Of a DNA stretch of 64,000 nt, positions 18,198 to 26,150 are shown one piece after another (positions within the stretch are counted from its first letter, which is position 1; every line of letters begins with the position of its first letter). The notes beneath the pieces were generated by a model, which was given only the letters and a program-made list of their open reading frames with translations, ran no database searches and was not told the DNA's origin. Source of the DNA: DASXMR01 sp036495525. GTDB lineage: Bacteria > Actinomycetota > Actinomycetes > Streptosporangiales > Streptosporangiaceae. Made by a program: the position numbers and the translations under genes. Location of the stretch: contig DASXMR010000056.1 in NCBI GenBank assembly GCA_036495525.1, forward strand, positions 7,333 through 71,332, read 5' to 3'.

Positions 18198-18554
18198 GGG
18201 TTGTGCACGGCGAACACCAGGCTCCCGGTGCGGGGGCCCCGGTCAACAACCTTCGCCGCCGGGAGACGGCATGAACACCGTCAAAGTTGCCACCGGGCGG
18301 CGGCGCCAGCTGTAGGAATCCTCCAAAGACCCCTGCGCATTCATCTTCCACCCGCGGCCTGCTTCATGCGGCGGGGCCGCTCCGGCGCTGGCGGCGCGTC
18401 CAGCGCACGTCTCATGCTCACGGCCGGCCGCAGGCCCGCCGGCCTTCGGCATGCATGGGCTGCTGGAGCTGGGTAGCGGCAAGGTCAGCAGGTGATGCTC
18501 GGGATGGCCAGCGGGCACCGGCCGGACGGGCAGCCAATCCGACGGAGGTAACGG
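18198..18554. other. Divergent intergenic region, carboxylase / WhiB
   Basis: 357 bp between two divergent genes; it must hold both promoters. I see no open frame with coding character, no strong hairpin and no clear -10/-35 pair. A GGAGGTAA ribosome binding site precedes the WhiB gene at 18542-18549. Confidence 0.6.
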
Positions 18555-18836
18555 ATGAACTCACACTGGCAGACAGACGACTGGCGATCCGGGGCCGCCT
18601 GCCTTTCCGCCGACCCTGACCTGTTCTTCCCCATCTCGGCCACGCCCGCGTCAGCGAGCCAGGTCAGCTGCGCCAGGGCCTACTGTGCTCGCTGCGAGGT
18701 TCGCTCGGACTGCGCCAGGTTCGCCCTGGAACACCCGGAGGTCCAGGGAATCTGGGGCGGCCTGACCGACGCGGAGCGCAAGTCCCTGCTACGCGGCCGC
18801 AGGGATCGCGCTGCGCGCGCCGGGCGAGCTGCCTAG
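18555..18836 (+). CDS. WhiB-family iron-sulfur transcription factor
   Basis: 93-residue Wbl protein, an actinobacterial regulator that binds a [4Fe-4S] cluster and acts with the principal sigma factor. Cluster ligands: Cys16, then C44-x2-C47-x5-C53, with an extra Cys39. The GIWGG turn is at 65-69, followed by a basic C-terminal tail (KSLLRGRRDRAARAGR) for DNA contact. A strong GGAGGTAA site precedes the ATG. It cannot be assigned to a particular whi/wbl gene by eye. It lies divergent to the carboxylase gene and could regulate it, but no direct evidence is visible. Confidence 0.93.
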   Translation: MNSHWQTDDWRSGAACLSADPDLFFPISATPASASQVSCARAYCARCEVRSDCARFALEHPEVQGIWGGLTDAERKSLLRGRRDRAARAGRAA

Positions 18837-18943
18837 CCCCGCCCCACGGTGCCGGATCGCCGGCCGGGCGCAGCGCATGACGGGGCGCCGCCAGGGTAGG
18901 GCCGCCGGGTGGGGCTGACACCCACTCCCGGAAGGAGGGCGTC

Positions 18944-19294
18944 ATGGCCACGGCGCGACAGAAGGAAGCCGCCAGGCGCAATATCGCCAGGGCGCGCCAG
19001 GTACAGAGCGAGCGAGCGCACGGGCAGCAGGTGCCGCGCCAGTCTGATGGACTCAGCACCGCGGACAAGGACCGGCTGCCGGACCAGGAGTTCGCCTTCC
19101 CCCGCGAGCGCAAGGAACCGCTCACCGACGCCCGGCACGTGCGCAACGCGATCGCGCGATTCGACCAGGTCGAGGGCGTGAGCGACACCGAGCGGGACGA
19201 AGCCTGGCGGCGGATCCTCGCTGCGGCGCGCCGCTACGACGTCCACGTCTCTGAGCGCAGCTGGCGTGACCTGGCCAAGGGCGGCAAGGACTAG
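18944..19294 (+). CDS. DUF6582-like small protein
   Basis: 116 residues, very polar and rich in Lys/Arg and Glu/Asp. The C-terminal half (about 38-110: DKDRLPDQEFAFP, RKEPLTDARHVRNAIARFDQV, DEAWRRILAAARRYDVHVSERSW) matches what I know of the DUF6582 pattern, found in many soil bacteria and in some phage or transposon contexts. No enzymatic motif is visible. The N-terminal 37 residues look like a basic flexible arm. A GGAAGGAGG site just upstream supports the start. Function unknown. Confidence 0.8.
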   Translation: MATARQKEAARRNIARARQVQSERAHGQQVPRQSDGLSTADKDRLPDQEFAFPRERKEPLTDARHVRNAIARFDQVEGVSDTERDEAWRRILAAARRYDVHVSERSWRDLAKGGKD

Positions 19295-19321
19295 CCGGCA
19301 CCGGCCGGGCGGCAGCGGGGA

Positions 19322-20062
19322 TCAGTGCGCCCGCTGCAGCCAGTCCTGATAGTGCGTCGGAGCGAGCCTGGTCCCCGGCCCGGCGAGGAGCACATCGCCG
19401 GAGACGGAAGCGAACATGCCAGCCTTGTCGTCGGTGACCACGGTCCGTTCGTCGCGGTGCTCGGCGACCGTGACCCGCCCGAGCTCGTCGAGGGGGAACA
19501 CGTCCGGGCCTGCGACGTTGCGGATGCCGTCCAGCGGCTGGCCGGCGGCCACCTCGACCACCGTGTCGACGACGTCGGCTGCGGCGATCGGCTGGATCGG
19601 CGTATGTGGCAGGTGGATGGTGCTGTCGTCCGCGGTCATCGCCATGGTGGCGTCCATGAACTCGAAGAACTGGGTGGCGCGCACGATGGAGTAAGGCGTC
19701 GGGCCTTGCCGGAGCAGGTCTTCCTGCATGGCCTTGGCCCGGTAGTAGACAAGGCCTGGCACCTGGTCCACGCCGACGATGGACAGGATGACCTGGTGCC
19801 CGACGCCGGCCCGCTGCCCGGCGGCCAGCAGGTTGGTCATGGAGGTGCGGAAGAAGTCGAGGGACGCATCGTCGAAGGTCGGCGAGTTCGCCAGGTTGAC
19901 CACGACGTCCGCGCCGGCCAGGGCCTGGTCCAGGCCCGCTCCCGTGATGATGTCGACGCCGGTACTCGGCGCCGCCGGGACGGCCTGGTGACCGGCTTCG
20001 CTGAGCTTGCTGACCACCTGCGAGCCAATCAGCCCGGTACCGCCGATGACTACCAGCTTCAT
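19322..20062 (-). CDS. NmrA-like NAD(P)-binding reductase
   Basis: 246-residue atypical short-chain dehydrogenase of the NmrA/SDR_a type. Nucleotide-binding GGTGLIGS is at residues 8-15. No classical YxxxK catalytic pair stands out; VYYRAKAMQEDLL near residue 115 is the position where such proteins keep a degenerate version. Members act as quinone or flavin-type reductases or redox sensors. It stands alone, convergent with the DUF6582-like gene 27 bp away, and is preceded by a 315-bp gap. Substrate unknown. Confidence 0.82.
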   Translation of the reverse strand: MKLVVIGGTGLIGSQVVSKLSEAGHQAVPAAPSTGVDIITGAGLDQALAGADVVVNLANSPTFDDASLDFFRTSMTNLLAAGQRAGVGHQVILSIVGVDQVPGLVYYRAKAMQEDLLRQGPTPYSIVRATQFFEFMDATMAMTADDSTIHLPHTPIQPIAAADVVDTVVEVAAGQPLDGIRNVAGPDVFPLDELGRVTVAEHRDERTVVTDDKAGMFASVSGDVLLAGPGTRLAPTHYQDWLQRAH

Positions 20063-20377
20063 GACTGCTCTTCCCCTCGCTTAGTTGCCTGACGGCCTCG
20101 GGCAGCCCAGTTCCCGGCAATCCCGCGCATCACACCGCGTGCGCGCGGCCTCGAATTTGTGCGGCTCCGCTTCCCCGTGCCGCCGCTCCTGTTCAGCTGA
20201 TCATTCCCCAGGCACGCCGGTTAACCACGGCCTGGCGGGCGATGCCGGCGGGCAGGCCCTTGGTCTCAGGGAGACAGCCGGTCAGCGTCTGGGCACGACA
20301 GCCCGCCTGCTCCCTCGTTGACGCTCGCTCTGCTTGGGTTTAAAGTCTTAATGCCTTAGTACTTTGGAGGAAGCAGC
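20063..20377. other. Divergent intergenic region, reductase / GntR module
   Basis: 315 bp without an open frame of coding character. The right end (20335-20377) is AT-rich and holds the candidate operator annotated separately; the rest is featureless G+C-rich DNA. Confidence 0.55.
20342..20365 (+). promoter_or_regulatory. Candidate GntR (YtrA-type) operator
   Basis: Imperfect inverted repeat: half-sites AAAGTCTTAA and TTAGTACTTT separated by TGCC, 8 of 10 positions symmetric, ending 4 bp before the GGAGG of the GntR gene. YtrA-type regulators repress their own exporter operon from such a position, so autoregulation is likely. Confidence 0.55.
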
Positions 20378-20770
20378 ATGATCAGCTTCCGGCTCGATGG
20401 CCGGTCGGTCGTGCCCCCGTACTTGCAGATCGTCCAGCAGGTACGTCAGGCGCTGCGGATGGGCGTGCTCGACCTGGGCGACAAGCTGCCCACGGTGCGG
20501 GAAGTCGTCGCGGCGACCGCGGTGAACCCCAACACCGTGCTCAAGGCCTACCGCGACCTGGAGCGCGACGGGCTGGTCGAGCCGCGGGCCGGGCAGGGCA
20601 CGTTCGTCGTGGGCCGCCCCGCTGGCCCGCCGCCCGGCACCCACTCGCGGCTCGCTCGCAGCCTGGCGCACTGGGTGCGCGGCGCCCGCGAGGCCGGGCT
20701 GGATGACGAGTCGATTGAATCGCTGCTTCGCATCACGCTGCGGGCGGCAGCCGAGGAGGAGACCGCATGA
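20378..20770 (+). CDS. GntR-family regulator, YtrA subfamily
   Basis: 130-residue repressor with an N-terminal winged helix (PPYLQIVQQVRQALRMGVLDLGD, PTVREVVAATAVNPNTVLKAYRDLE) and only a short C-terminal helical tail, the hallmark of the YtrA subgroup. These proteins control ABC exporters encoded in the same operon. GGAGG lies 7 bp before the ATG. The stop overlaps the ATPase start as ATGA, so all three genes form one coupled operon. The inducer is unknown. Confidence 0.93.
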   Translation: MISFRLDGRSVVPPYLQIVQQVRQALRMGVLDLGDKLPTVREVVAATAVNPNTVLKAYRDLERDGLVEPRAGQGTFVVGRPAGPPPGTHSRLARSLAHWVRGAREAGLDDESIESLLRITLRAAAEEETA

Positions 20771-21678
20771 TGGCCAGCAGCGCCCAGGCGGCGATCAGGA
20801 CCAGCGGGCTATCCAAGCGCTACCGCAAGGTCACCGCTCTGAGCGAGGCCACGATCAGCGTTCCCGAGGGCCGGATATCGGCGCTGATCGGCCCGAACGG
20901 GGCCGGCAAGACGACGCTGCTGCGGCTGCTCGCCGGCCTGGCCAGGCCGACAGGCGGGGACGTGGCGGTGCTCGGCGCCCGGCCAGGCCAGGATCCGGCT
21001 TTCCTGGCCGGCATCGGCTTCCTGGCCCAGGAGATCCCGCTGTACCAGCGCTTCACCGCCGAGGATCACCTCGGTATCGGCGCGCACCTCAACTCGCGGT
21101 GGGACGGCGACTCGGCCCGGCGCCGGCTGGACGGCCTCAGCATCCCGCTGGGCCAGAAGGTCGGCACGCTGTCTGGCGGCCAGCGTGCTCAGCTGGCGCT
21201 GGCGCTGACGCTGGCCAAGCGGCCCCGGCTGCTGCTGCTGGACGAGCCGGTCGCGGCGCTGGACCCGCTAGCCCGGCGGCAGTTCCTGGCGCACCTGGCC
21301 GAGGCCGTGGCCGACGGCGGCCTGACCGTCGTGCTGTCCTCGCACCTGGTCGCTGACCTGGAGCGGACCTGCGACCACCTGATCCTGCTGGCCGCGTCGC
21401 AGGTCCAGCTGTGCGGTGACATCGACACGGTGCTCGCCGAGCATCAGGTCCTGGTCGGGCCGCGCAAGGACACTACTGCCATCGAGCGCGATCACACCCT
21501 GGTGCATGCCGTGCGCACCGCCCGCCAGGTGACCCTGCTCATCCGCCGCGGCGGGCCTGTCGTCGACCCGGCCTTCGAGGCCTCCGACGTCGGACTCGAG
21601 GAGCTGGTACTCGGCTACATGGGCCAGCACGCCAGCCCGGCACCGGCGCGGCTGACCATGATCGGAGAAGAACAATGA
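20767..21678 (+). CDS. ABC transporter ATP-binding protein of GntR/YtrA module
   Basis: 303-residue ATPase: Walker A GPNGAGKTT (42-50), signature LSGGQ (135-139), Walker B LLLLDEP (155-161), then a C-terminal extension. Residues align along the whole length with the truncated ATPase at the left edge (LAKRP-LL-LDEPVA-LDPLARR, SSHLV-DLER), so the two modules are duplicates that diverged. The start overlaps the GntR stop and its stop overlaps the permease start by 4 bp. Confidence 0.95.
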   Translation: MMASSAQAAIRTSGLSKRYRKVTALSEATISVPEGRISALIGPNGAGKTTLLRLLAGLARPTGGDVAVLGARPGQDPAFLAGIGFLAQEIPLYQRFTAEDHLGIGAHLNSRWDGDSARRRLDGLSIPLGQKVGTLSGGQRAQLALALTLAKRPRLLLLDEPVAALDPLARRQFLAHLAEAVADGGLTVVLSSHLVADLERTCDHLILLAASQVQLCGDIDTVLAEHQVLVGPRKDTTAIERDHTLVHAVRTARQVTLLIRRGGPVVDPAFEASDVGLEELVLGYMGQHASPAPARLTMIGEEQ

Positions 21679-22673
21679 CCTGGCTCGTCTGGCGCCAGCA
21701 CCGCAATCAGGCGTACTTCGCCGCCGCCGCGCTCGCCTTGCTCGCGGTCGCGCTGCTGGTCACCGGCCGGGACATGGCGTCCCAGTACCACTCCGCCCTC
21801 GCCAGTTGCGCCGCCAGCCACTCCTGCGGCAACCTCGGCGATTCCCTGATACTCGGTAGCACGCCGCTGACCTTGCTGGTCGGGTTCACCGTGGTGGTGC
21901 CGTGCCTGCTGGGAGTTTTCTGGGGCGGGCCGCTGGTGGCCAGGGAACTCGAAACCGGCACCAGCCAGTTCGCCTGGCTGCAGGGCGTCAGCCGCCGCCG
22001 CTGGCTGACCGCCCAGGTCGGCTGGGTGCTGCTCGCCGCTGCCGCCTGGGGCGGCGCGGTCTCGGGCCTCGTTACCTGGTGGTCAAGCCCGCAGAACGCC
22101 CTCAAGCACCAGAACTTCCAGCCTGGCCAGTTCGACATCCAGGGCATCGTCCCCATTGGCTATGCCCTGTTCGCGGTGGCCCTCGGCATCGCGGCCGGAG
22201 CCCTGATCCGCCGCACGCTGCCCGCGATGGCCGTCACCCTCGGCGTGTTCACGCTGCTGCGGCTGGTGATCGGCCAGGACTTCCGCTCGCACTACCTGAC
22301 GCCGCTCACCAGCACCTTCAGCTTCCTGCACCCTCCGGCCGTGCCGAAAGGCTCCTACTGGCTGGTCTCGAGTGGCGTCGTCGGCCCGCACGGCCAGGTA
22401 CCGGGTGTCAGCTCTCACGGCGGGCCTGGCATCTCATTCGGCGGCGTGCACCTGCCCATCGGGCACCTGCCGTCAGCGTGCCAGGCGCTCGTCTTCCAGG
22501 GTCCCGCCAGGTTCGGTTCCTGCCTGGCCGCGCAGGGGTACCGCGCGGTGATCAATTACCAGCCCGCCGGCCGGTACTGGGCGTTCCAGGGCATCGAGAC
22601 CGGCATCTTCGTGCTGCTCGCCGCTGCCCTCATCGCCGTGACCGCGATCGTGGTTATCCGCCGCGACGCCTAG
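21675..22673 (+). CDS. ABC transporter permease of GntR/YtrA module
   Basis: 332-residue membrane protein with about six hydrophobic segments, paralogous to the permease at 821-1792 (same WRQ-type N-terminus and the same YQPA-R-WAFQG-ET block before the last segment). A Gly/His-rich extracytoplasmic loop (about 215-285) contains two cysteines (ACQALVF and GSCLAAQ) also present in the paralogue, so a disulfide is plausible. The substrate is unknown. The gene is followed directly by the arylsulfatase pseudogene. Confidence 0.9.
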   Translation: MTWLVWRQHRNQAYFAAAALALLAVALLVTGRDMASQYHSALASCAASHSCGNLGDSLILGSTPLTLLVGFTVVVPCLLGVFWGGPLVARELETGTSQFAWLQGVSRRRWLTAQVGWVLLAAAAWGGAVSGLVTWWSSPQNALKHQNFQPGQFDIQGIVPIGYALFAVALGIAAGALIRRTLPAMAVTLGVFTLLRLVIGQDFRSHYLTPLTSTFSFLHPPAVPKGSYWLVSSGVVGPHGQVPGVSSHGGPGISFGGVHLPIGHLPSACQALVFQGPARFGSCLAAQGYRAVINYQPAGRYWAFQGIETGIFVLLAAALIAVTAIVVIRRDA

Positions 22674-22704
22674 GTGCCCGGGGACGGGCGCCTGCCACGC
22701 GCCC

Positions 22705-23887
22705 AGCGAGTGGATTGAGCGGTACGCCGGGAAATTCGACCTGGGATACGAGGCGATCAGGGAGCAGATCCTCGCCCGGCAGAAGCAGCTGGGCATCGTC
22801 CCGCGCGATACCGGGCTGCCGCAGGTCAACCCGATCGGCACGCCGCGCGATCGCACCGGCCCTGAGGGCCAGCCGTTCCCGCCGCTGGACTACACCAAGC
22901 CGTGGGACTCGCTGTCGGCGGACGAGAAACGCCTGTTCGCCCGGATGGCCGAGGTGTACGCAGGATTCCTGTCGCATGCCGACCATCACACCGGCCGGTT
23001 GCTGACCTGGAGGAATCAGGTCAGCGGGAGAACACTCTGGTCATCCTCGTCTCCGACAACGGGGCCAGTGGCGAGGGAGGCCCGGACGGGTCAGTCAACG
23101 AGAACCTCTTCTTCAACGGCATCCCGGACGACCTGCAACGGAACCTGGCGATGATCGACTGAGCTGCACGACCTGGCGGCGGAGCAGCCGGGCAAGCTGC
23201 GCGAGCTGGTCAGCCTCTGGTTCGCTGAGGCCGGCGCCAACGGCGCCTTCCCGCTGGATGATCGCTCCCCGGTGGAGATCCTCGGTACCTCCCGGCCGCA
23301 GCTGAGCAGCCCCCGCAAACCGCTACACCTACTACCCCGACACCTCCGACGTGCCGGAGCACCAGGCGGTGAACGTCCGCAACCGCTCCTACAGCATCGG
23401 CGCTCTGGTGGACATCCCCGCCACCGGCGCGCAGGGCGTGCTCTTCGCCCACGGCGCGCAGTTCGGCGGGCACGCGCTCTATGTGAAGGACAACCGGCTG
23501 CACTACGTCTACAGCTTCGTCGGCATCGAAGAGCAGAAGGTCGTTGCGAACGAGGACGTGCCCGTCGGGGAGAACCTGATCCTGTCCGCGTCATTCGACA
23601 AGGACGGCGAGGAATCGCCCGGCGTGGCCACCGGCATCTTGTCGCTTTACCACGGGGGCCGCAAGGTCGGCGAACGGCGAATCAGGACCCAGCCCGGCCA
23701 CTTCACGCTGGCAGGCGAGGGATTGTGCGTAGGCCGGGACAGCGGGGCGGCCGTCACCGGCGACTACCCTGGCGAGGCGCCGCACCGGTTCACCGGCGGC
23801 ACGATCAGGCAGGTCGCCGTGGATACCAGCGGCGAGCCCTACGTCGACCTCGAACGCCAGGCCGCCGCGATGCTGGCCAGGGAATGA
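22705..23887 (+). pseudogene. Arylsulfatase pseudogene, internally deleted and frameshifted
   Basis: Remains of a large (about 780-residue) bacterial arylsulfatase. Four pieces are recognisable in three frames: 22705 to about 23005 (EWIERYAGKFDLGYEAIREQ, WDSLSADEKRLFARMAEVYAGFLSHADHHTGRLL); about 23005-23162 (ENTLVILVSDNGASGEGGP, NENLFFNGIP); 23161 to about 23320 (ELHDLAAEQPGKLRELVSLW); and about 23325-23887, the beta-rich C-terminal domain (VNVRNRSYSIGALVDIP, GHALYVKDNRLHYVYSF). The N-terminal catalytic part with the formylglycine-forming CxPSR motif is absent, and an internal block of roughly 190 residues is missing at the 23161 junction. It cannot make an active enzyme. It starts about 30 bp after the permease stop. 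Confidence 0.88.
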
Positions 23888-23922
23888 CCTTTCCGGGCTG
23901 GCCAGGGAATGACCTTTCCGGG
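23873..23922 (+). repeat. 25-bp tandem duplication at the sulfatase pseudogene end
   Basis: Two perfect adjacent 25-bp copies (23873-23897 and 23898-23922), beginning CTGGCCAGGG and ending TTTCCGGG. The first copy contains the pseudogene's stop codon. Confidence 0.95.
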
Positions 23923-23933
23923 CGGCGGCTTGC

Positions 23934-24806
23934 TCAGCCGGTAGCCCGCAGGGCGGGAAGCACCTCATCAGCCAGCCGCTGCATGGTGGCTGCCCGGTCC
24001 TGGCCGCTGACCAGAAAGTTGAATCCGGTAAAGCCGAGACCGAGCAGCTGCCGCAGCTGGCTGACCGCCTGCGTGGCTGACCCGGTGACCACGTCTTGCT
24101 GCGGTTCGGCGGCCGGGCCGAGCCGGATTTCGAGGTTGAGGATGCTCCGGATTTCCGCTGGCCGCCGGCCGCCCGCTTCGGCTGCGACGTCGATCCGGTG
24201 CCGCATGGCGGGGAACTCCTCCGTCGGCCGGTAGCCAAGGGAGGGGATCCAGCCGTCGGCGAGAGCGCCGGTGACCGCCAGGGCGCGCGGTCCGAAGGCG
24301 CCCAGCCAGACCGGGATCGGGTGAGCGGGCGCGGGTTCCATGGTGAGGTCGATGACGCTGTGCTGGCGCCCGTGCTGGGTGTAGCCGGGGCCCGCCCAGG
24401 CGCCGCGGATGACACCGATGGCCTCCGCGAGCCCGTCGATCTTCTCGCCCGGCGACAGCACCGGGCCGCCGACAGCGGCGATCTCCTGGTCGGAATAGCC
24501 GGCGCCGAGCCCGAGGATGAACCGCCCCGCGGACAGCAGGTCGAGGGAGACCGCGAGCTTCGCGACCATCGCCGGGCGGCGGAACGGCACGCCAAGCACG
24601 CGGCTCGCGACCTTGATCTGGCTGGTGCTAGCGGCGATCCAGGTGAGCATCGTCGTGGTCTCATAACTCGGGTCAGCGCCGGCGGGGTGGTCGGCGGCGG
24701 AAACGAAATCGAAGCCGAGCCGCTCAGCCTCCCTGGCCAGGCCGACCGGGTCGTCTCCCCGCGCGGCGGAGGCGGGCACGCCCACCCCGAAGATCAGCTC
24801 TGTCAT
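23934..24806 (-). CDS. LLM-class (luciferase-like) F420- or flavin-dependent oxidoreductase
   Basis: 290-residue TIM-barrel oxidoreductase of the bacterial luciferase superfamily; many actinobacterial members use coenzyme F420. Typical blocks: LAREAERLGFDFVSAADHPAG near 25, GRFILGLGAGYSDQEI near 94, PIPVWLGAFGPRALAVTGALADGWIP near 160. The ATG has AAGGAG about 9 bp upstream, inside the coding region of the upstream membrane-protein gene, which overlaps this gene by 83 bp. Substrate unknown. Confidence 0.88.
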   Translation of the reverse strand: MTELIFGVGVPASAARGDDPVGLAREAERLGFDFVSAADHPAGADPSYETTTMLTWIAASTSQIKVASRVLGVPFRRPAMVAKLAVSLDLLSAGRFILGLGAGYSDQEIAAVGGPVLSPGEKIDGLAEAIGVIRGAWAGPGYTQHGRQHSVIDLTMEPAPAHPIPVWLGAFGPRALAVTGALADGWIPSLGYRPTEEFPAMRHRIDVAAEAGGRRPAEIRSILNLEIRLGPAAEPQQDVVTGSATQAVSQLRQLLGLGFTGFNFLVSGQDRAATMQRLADEVLPALRATG

Positions 24807-25548
24807 GGTCGCATGCTCCTTTTGTGCCGGGTGGCTTAGTGCCGGGTGAATTCGTGCTGAGTGGCTTAGTGCCGGGTGGCTTCGTGCCGGGCGCCTTCGC
24901 GCCGGACGGCTTGGTGACCGTCAGCCGCGGCAGCAGCAGGTGGGTGATCGGGCCGATGGACAGCGCGTAAGCGGCGGTGCCGACTCCGACGGTGCCGCCA
25001 AGCGCGAATCCGATCGCCAGCACCGACAGCTCGATCAGCGTGCGCACCACGCGCAGCGAGTGGCCCCGGGCGGCGACGCCGGTCATCAGCCCGTCCCGCG
25101 GGCCCGGGCCGAGGCCGGCCCCGATGTAGCAGGCGGTCGCCAGCCCGTTCAGCCCGATCCCGGCGGCGAGCCACACTGCGCGCCAGGCCAGCGCCCTTGG
25201 CCCGGGCAGCACGTCCAGCGCGCCGTTGACGACCAGGCCGACGATCACCGCGTTGCTCACCGTGCCCAGGCCAGGCCGCTGCCGCAGCGGGATCCATGCC
25301 AGCAGGACCAGGCCGCTGACGGCGACGTTCACCGTGCCAAGCTGCACGCCGAGCATGCGCGCGATGCCCTGGTGCAGGACATCCCACGGGCCGAGGCCCA
25401 GCCGGGCCCTGACCATCAGCGCCAGGCTCACGCCGAACCCGGCGAGCCCCAGGTACAGGCGCACCAGCCGGGCCACCAGGCTGCCGCGGCTGGCCAGCCG
25501 GGCGACACGCTCGTCACCTGGCTCGGGCGCCGCGGAGTTAACTGACAT
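24724..25548 (-). CDS. YczE/YitT-like membrane protein with repeat-extended tail
   Basis: Integral membrane protein, 274 residues from the chosen start, with about five hydrophobic segments between residues 25 and 190 and the family-like GLGPWDVLHQGIA motif near 50 and its internal echo GLGPGPRDGLMTG. The role of the family is unclear. After the last segment comes a hydrophilic tail of pentapeptides (PGTK-type) encoded by a 15-bp repeat, then an Arg/Gly-rich end that runs 83 bp into the next gene in another frame. This suggests the original stop was lost. I chose ATG 25548; 21 further upstream codons lie across the divergent promoter and are unlikely to be translated. Confidence 0.8.
   Translation of the reverse strand: MSVNSAAPEPGDERVARLASRGSLVARLVRLYLGLAGFGVSLALMVRARLGLGPWDVLHQGIARMLGVQLGTVNVAVSGLVLLAWIPLRQRPGLGTVSNAVIVGLVVNGALDVLPGPRALAWRAVWLAAGIGLNGLATACYIGAGLGPGPRDGLMTGVAARGHSLRVVRTLIELSVLAIGFALGGTVGVGTAAYALSIGPITHLLLPRLTVTKPSGAKAPGTKPPGTKPLSTNSPGTKPPGTKGACDHDRADLRGGRARLRRAGRRPGRPGQGG
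24824..24913 (-). repeat. 15-bp minisatellite, six units, coding for Pro-Gly-Thr-Lys repeats
   Basis: Six imperfect 15-bp units (24824, 24839, 24854, 24869, 24884, 24899), consensus GTGCCGGGTGGCTTA on the plus strand. Translated on the minus strand they give the repeat-tail of the membrane protein. The array sits immediately before the ribosome binding site of the next gene. Confidence 0.9.
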
Positions 25549-25584
25549 GTCAGCAAACTTATCAGATTCCTGACGTGTCAGCAA
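25542..25584. promoter_or_regulatory. Twin palindromic operator between membrane-protein and MarR genes
   Basis: Two near-identical 15-bp sites, CTGACATGTCAGCAA (25542-25556) and CTGACGTGTCAGCAA (25570-25584), each containing a TGAC-R-TGTCA palindrome, 28 bp apart. The first covers the ATG of the membrane-protein gene; the second lies just before the MarR -10 box. This is the expected layout for a MarR dimer repressing both divergent genes. Confidence 0.7.
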
Positions 25585-25589
25585 CACGC

Positions 25590-25595
25590 TATGAT
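25590..25595 (+). promoter_or_regulatory. -10 box of leaderless MarR gene
   Basis: TATGAT, with the GTG at 25602 beginning 6 bp after it. Transcription would start at or next to the start codon, so the mRNA is probably leaderless. It lies directly beside the second operator site. Confidence 0.5.
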
Positions 25596-25601
25596 GGGCC
25601 C

Positions 25602-26084
25602 GTGGCATCACCTCGCTGGCTGAACCCGCCGCAAGAGCGCGCCTGGCGCCGCTACCGGCGCATGCGCACGCTGCTTGACCTGCAGATCGCTCGCGACCTG
25701 CACCACGACTCCGACCTGTCGGAGGCAGACTACGACGTGCTGTCGACGCTTTCGGAGAAACCGGACGGTCACTGGCGCGCTCGCGACCTGGCCGCCCAGC
25801 TTCTCTGGTCGACCAGCCGGCTGGCGCACCACGTCGGGCGGATGGAGCAGCGTGGCCTCGTGGCCAGGCAGCCGTGCGCCGACGACGCGCGCGGAGCGCT
25901 GATCAGCCTGACCGAGCAGGGACAGGACACCCTCAGGATGGCCGCACCGCCGCACGTCGCCTCTGTCCGCCAGCACATGATCGACCTGCTCAGCGCCGAG
26001 GAAGTGACCGCGCTCGACACCATCTCGGGGAAGGTCATCAGCCACCTCGCCGGAGAAGTGCCCGCTGACCTGCCGCCACGGTAA
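25602..26084 (+). CDS. MarR-family transcriptional regulator
   Basis: 160-residue winged-helix regulator from the GTG at 25602. The MarR core is visible: LSEADYDVLSTLSE near 38, LAAQLLWSTSRLAHHVGRMEQRGLVARQPCADDARGAL (recognition helix and wing, about 58-98) and a C-terminal dimerisation helix. An in-frame GTG at 25575 lies inside the operator and upstream of the -10 box, so I reject it as start. It is divergent from the YczE/YitT-like gene, which it probably controls with itself through the twin palindromes. The ligand is unknown. Confidence 0.9.
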   Translation: MASPRWLNPPQERAWRRYRRMRTLLDLQIARDLHHDSDLSEADYDVLSTLSEKPDGHWRARDLAAQLLWSTSRLAHHVGRMEQRGLVARQPCADDARGALISLTEQGQDTLRMAAPPHVASVRQHMIDLLSAEEVTALDTISGKVISHLAGEVPADLPPR

Positions 26085-26150
26085 ACGGCGATCATCCGGC
26101 GAGCGTTTCCTTCTCCCTGGGCCAGGGCGGACCTGCCCTGTGCTCGGGAG

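Noticed and set aside
16797..18476. 559-codon frame antisense to the carboxylase
   Set aside because: The carboxylase has complete motifs in the other strand; this frame is a compositional artefact.
25575..25601. Earlier GTG start for the MarR gene
   Set aside because: It lies inside the operator and upstream of the TATGAT -10 box, so would not be transcribed from that promoter.
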